Source of the DNA: an uncultured Oscillospiraceae bacterium
GTDB taxonomy: Bacteria; Bacillota; Clostridia; Oscillospirales; Oscillospiraceae
Length of the DNA: 8,302 nucleotides
Reading direction: 5' to 3'
NCBI GenBank assembly: GCA_944385455.1
Contig: CALWXI010000139.1
Span: 1 to 8,302 of the forward strand
The notes beneath the pieces are model-generated. The model was not told where the DNA came from and searched no databases. It saw only the letters and a program-made list of their open reading frames with translations. Below are positions 6,140 to 8,302 of the stretch, one piece after another; position 1 is the first letter of the stretch; each line of letters opens with the position of its first letter. A program made the position numbers and the translations under genes.

Positions 6140-7105
6140 TCACCCCTCCCCCATGGCCGCCAGGTCAGCCCGGGTGATCTCCACTCCGGCCGCCGCCCGG
6201 GGCAGCACCAGGTCGAACACCGTGGCCCCGGCGTACATAACGCACCCCGGCAGGCCCATCACCGCCGTTCCGTCCTCAAAGTAGCCCATGAGGAACATGG
6301 CGCCGGGCAGCACCGGCGCGCCGTAGGCCACCACCCGGGCCCCTGCGGCCCGGATGCCGCCGGGGGTGTTGTCGTCGGGGTCCACGCTCATGCCGCCGGT
6401 ACAGAGGATCATTTCCGCCCCGGTGGCCCGCATCTCCCCGATGGCGCGGCGCACCGCCTCCACACCGTCGCCGGAGTAGGTCACCGCCAGCGTCTCGATG
6501 CCGTAGGACGCCAGCTTCTCCCGCACCACCGGGGTAAAGGTGTCCTGAATGAGGCCCTTTTTCACCTCGCTGCCGGTAGCCACGATGGCCGCGGTCCTTT
6601 TCACGTAGGGCAGCAGCTCCAAAAGAGGCTCCCTGCCGGCGGCCGCCTCGGCGGCGCGGAGGACCTCCTCTCGGATCACCAGGGGAATCACCCGCATCCC
6701 TGCCAGCTTATCGCCCCGGCGGACGGCGGTGTTGCCGTGCCGGGTGGCGATCATCACCTCGTCGCCGGAATTCACCGCCAGCAGCCGCCTGCTGTCCACC
6801 CGGAAGAGGCCGTCGCAGGCGGCGGTGAGCTCGATCTTGCCCTCCTTGACCTGGCTGCGGTCCATATGGTCGTTGCGGCACAGGGCCAGCAGCCGCTCCG
6901 CCGCATCGTCCTCGTGGACCATTCCCGGCTCCATCTCCCAGACATAGAGGTGCTCCTTGCCCATCTCCAGCAGCACCGGGATGTCCTCCGGCTGCACCAC
7001 ATGGCCCTTGCGGAACCGGGCGTCCTTGTACTGGTCCTTGATGATCTGGGTCAGGTCGTGGCAGAGCACGTGGCCCGCGGCCTGACGGGTGTCGATGAGC
7101 TTCAT
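6140..7105 (-). CDS. Molybdopterin-binding protein, MoeA/MogA-like
   Basis: This is a probable molybdopterin-binding enzyme for metal insertion or cofactor modification. The 321 residues up to the first UGA contain an N-terminal region (MKLIDTRQAAGHVLCHDLTQI, about 1-165) distantly like MoeA, then a MoCF-binding domain. That domain shows IVATGSEV (174-181), QDTF (187-190), CTGGMSVDPDDNTP (235-248, the pterin-binding GG and DPDD signature), PVLPGAMF (264-271) and GLPGCVMY (284-291). It is shorter than classical MoeA (about 400) and belongs to the variant found beside molybdenum hydroxylase maturation genes. Its ATG overlaps the MOSC gene stop as ATGA. The UGA at 6140-6142 is followed by an in-frame Cys-rich tail to 6086; if UGA is read, the product is 339 residues. 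Whether the gene is truncated or recoded is open. No ribosome binding site is needed beyond coupling, although GGAGGCGACGGC precedes the ATG. Confidence 0.88.
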   Translation of the reverse strand: MKLIDTRQAAGHVLCHDLTQIIKDQYKDARFRKGHVVQPEDIPVLLEMGKEHLYVWEMEPGMVHEDDAAERLLALCRNDHMDRSQVKEGKIELTAACDGLFRVDSRRLLAVNSGDEVMIATRHGNTAVRRGDKLAGMRVIPLVIREEVLRAAEAAAGREPLLELLPYVKRTAAIVATGSEVKKGLIQDTFTPVVREKLASYGIETLAVTYSGDGVEAVRRAIGEMRATGAEMILCTGGMSVDPDDNTPGGIRAAGARVVAYGAPVLPGAMFLMGYFEDGTAVMGLPGCVMYAGATVFDLVLPRAAAGVEITRADLAAMGEG

Positions 7106-7551
7106 GCCGTCGCCTCCAGAATCGTGATGGGATCCCCCTTGCGCACGGTGCCCTCCCGGACCACAATGGCAAAGATCCCTTCGGTGGGCATGACACAGGT
7201 GCCGGTGAGGCGGCGGATGGCACAGTCGCTGTGGCACTCCTTGCCGATCTGCGTCACCTCCACCACCGCCTCCCCGATCTGCAGCCGCGTCCCCACCGGC
7301 AGCGCGGTAAGGCAGATTCCCTCTGTGTTGATGTTCTCGGCGAAAATGCCGGGAGGGAGATCCACTCCCAGGCCCCGCATCCGGTTCACGCTTTCCTGGG
7401 CCAGGAGGCTGATCTGGCGGTGCCAGTCTCCGGCGTGGGCGTCTCCCACGATGCCGTGGCGCAGCCGCAGCCGGATCTCCGGCACCTCCCGCTTAGGCGT
7501 TCCCTTCTCCCGGCTGATGTTCACCGCCGTCACTCTGGCGCTGGTAGACAC
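7102..7551 (-). CDS. MOSC-domain protein
   Basis: MOSC domains are beta-barrels related to the C-terminal domain of molybdenum cofactor sulfurase and are thought to carry sulfur or bind cofactor through a conserved Cys. The product (149 residues from the GTG at 7551) is a stand-alone MOSC protein. It shows VTAVNISREKGTPK near the start, HGIVGDAHAGDWHRQISLL (33-51), FAENI (70-74), and the conserved Cys106 in IGKECHSDCAI, with Cys110 and Cys119 nearby. The GTG start is chosen because it sits a few residues before the conserved VxAVNIS strand and has AAGGGGG upstream. An in-frame ATG at 7587 with GGAG at 7 nt would add 12 residues (MCGFCTRKGEKA) and is a real alternative. Either way the gene overlaps moaC, by 59 or 95 nt, and it overlaps the next gene by 4 nt. 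Its place between moaC and a MoeA-like gene supports a role in cofactor maturation. Confidence 0.88.
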   Translation of the reverse strand: MSTSARVTAVNISREKGTPKREVPEIRLRLRHGIVGDAHAGDWHRQISLLAQESVNRMRGLGVDLPPGIFAENINTEGICLTALPVGTRLQIGEAVVEVTQIGKECHSDCAIRRLTGTCVMPTEGIFAIVVREGTVRKGDPITILEATA

Positions 7552-7999
7552 CGCTTTTTCCCCCTTCCTTGTACAAAAGCCGCACATCCGTGATCTCCAT
7601 GTCCCGCTGCACCGCCTTGCACATGTCGTATACCGTCAACGCCGCGGCGGACACCGCCGTCAGCGCCTCCATCTCCACGCCGGTCTCGCCCCGGCAGGAG
7701 ACTTCGCTGTAAATGGTCAGCACCTCCGGCTCCAGGGTGAACCGCAGGTCCACCCTGCTCAGCAGCAGCGGATGGCACATGGGGATGAGGTCGCTGGTGC
7801 GCTTGGCGGCCATGATCCCCGCCACCTGGGCCACCGCCAGCACATCCCCCTTGGCCACGCCGCCGGTTCGGATCAGCGCCGCCGTGGCCGGGGCCATGTG
7901 GACCGTCCCCTCCGCCACAGCGGTGCGGAAGGTTTTCGCCTTGTCCGTCACATCCACCATCCGGGCCCGGCCCTGGTCCCCAAAGTGGGTCAGCTCCAT
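7493..7999 (-). CDS. moaC: Cyclic pyranopterin monophosphate synthase MoaC
   Basis: MoaC converts 3',8-cyclo-7,8-dihydro-GTP, made by MoaA, into cyclic pyranopterin monophosphate in the cytoplasm. The 168-residue product covers the whole family: MVDVTDKAKTFRTA (14-27), GIMAAKRTSDLIPMCHPLLLS over 61-81, GVEMEALTAVSAAALTVYDMCKAVQRDM over 107-134, and GGKSG (146-150). Residues equivalent to the E. coli catalytic Lys51, Asp128 and Lys131 are Lys50, Asp125 and Lys128, and His76 lies in PMCHPL. GGAGG lies 7 nt before the ATG at 7999. The C-terminal tail after GGKSG is about ten residues longer than in E. coli and overlaps the MOSC gene, so it is probably not conserved. moaA ends 4 nt upstream, giving tight coupling of the two consecutive steps. 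Confidence 0.96.
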   Translation of the reverse strand: MELTHFGDQGRARMVDVTDKAKTFRTAVAEGTVHMAPATAALIRTGGVAKGDVLAVAQVAGIMAAKRTSDLIPMCHPLLLSRVDLRFTLEPEVLTIYSEVSCRGETGVEMEALTAVSAAALTVYDMCKAVQRDMEITDVRLLYKEGGKSGVYQRQSDGGEHQPGEGNA

Positions 8000-8003
8000 G
8001 GTT

Positions 8004-8302
8004 CTATCCTCCGATCCTGTTCATATCCCGCTCCGCCTCGCTGCGGCCGGTCTCCGCCATGTGGTGGCGCTCCGGCTTGGCGGCGATCCCCGCCCGGATG
8101 GCCCGCTCCAGGTCCAGGCCGTGGAGGCCCCGGAGGGGGATTTCCCCGGCGGAGTGGAGGCAGGGCTTGAGCATACCGTCCGCCGTCACCCGGATGCGGT
8201 CGCACCGGTTACAGAACCGGCAGCTCATGGGCTGGATCAGCCCCACCAGCCCCCGGGCCCCCGGCCGGCGGTACCGCCGGGCCACGCCGCCCAGGTCCAC
8301 CG
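8004..8302 (-). CDS. moaA: GTP 3',8-cyclase MoaA, C-terminal part
   Basis: MoaA is a radical-SAM enzyme that rearranges GTP to 3',8-cyclo-7,8-dihydro-GTP. Only the C-terminal 98 or so residues are present; the gene enters from the right edge, so the N-terminal radical-SAM CxxxCxxC motif is outside the window. The second [4Fe-4S] site, which binds GTP, is visible as C-x2-C-x13-C in FCNRCDRIRVTADGMLKPCL, with an extra Cys three residues earlier. The protein ends MNRIGG; the C-terminal Gly-Gly is the conserved tail that reaches into the MoaA active site. The stop (UAG) lies 4 nt before the moaC start, with the moaC ribosome binding site inside the end of moaA. The promoter of the cluster must lie beyond the window. 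Confidence 0.95.
   Translation of the reverse strand, partial: VDLGGVARRYRRPGARGLVGLIQPMSCRFCNRCDRIRVTADGMLKPCLHSAGEIPLRGLHGLDLERAIRAGIAAKPERHHMAETGRSEAERDMNRIGG

Noticed and set aside
5173..6177. Open frame of 334 codons on the plus strand
   Set aside because: It is antisense to modA and rich in His, Gln, Arg and Gly, with no domain; an artefact of high GC.
6737..8170. Open frame of 477 codons on the plus strand
   Set aside because: It runs antisense through four genes with unmistakable motifs (MoeA-like, MOSC, MoaC, MoaA).
1..8302. CRISPR arrays, tRNA or rRNA genes, insertion sequences, prophage genes
   Set aside because: No direct repeats with spacers, no cloverleaf sequences, no transposase or integrase motifs, and nearly all bases belong to the listed genes.

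Overview
The window is GC-rich and densely coded, with strong AGGAGG-type ribosome binding sites, a lipoprotein-type solute-binding protein, and YqeB/XdhC genes of the selenium-dependent molybdenum hydroxylase system. Together these suggest a high-GC Firmicute, most likely an anaerobic gut clostridium of the Oscillospiraceae type. That placement is inference from gene content and style, since no taxonomic marker is present.

Positions 1-1461, plus strand: the 3' end of a short-chain dehydrogenase/reductase gene, then a complete D-galactonate dehydratase gene (dgoD) 15 bases later. They look like the end of a sugar-acid catabolic operon. It stops at a perfect 36-bp palindrome with A-rich and T-rich flanks (1481-1517), which can serve as a shared terminator for the convergent genes on either side.

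Positions 1524-8302, minus strand: a long co-directional molybdenum cluster. In transcription order it reads moaA (partial, entering from the right edge), moaC, a MOSC-domain protein, a MoeA/MogA-type molybdopterin-binding protein, modA, modB, modC, yqeB and xdhC. Most junctions are overlapping or only 4 nt apart (moaA/moaC, moaC/MOSC, MOSC/MoeA-like, modB/modC, yqeB/xdhC), which implies translational coupling. The logic runs from the first steps of pterin synthesis (MoaA, MoaC), through metal/cofactor handling (MoeA-like, MOSC) and molybdate import (ModABC), to maturation of molybdenum hydroxylases (YqeB, XdhC). No hydroxylase structural gene is in the window.

The most unusual observation is at the 3' end of the MoeA-like gene. 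Its UGA stop (6140-6142) is followed in the same frame by 17 further sense codons encoding LCLGCKPFRYPICPFGK, then a second UGA at 6086-6088. This tail has coding-type codon usage and a Cys pattern resembling the C-terminal tail I recall for this family. The UGA is therefore either a recent nonsense mutation or base error, or a recoded codon (selenocysteine or readthrough). Immediately downstream lie a strong GC hairpin and an AT-rich patch that may separate the moa part from the mod part of the cluster.

No gene-free stretch exceeds 300 bases. The largest gap (5983-6139) is described feature by feature.
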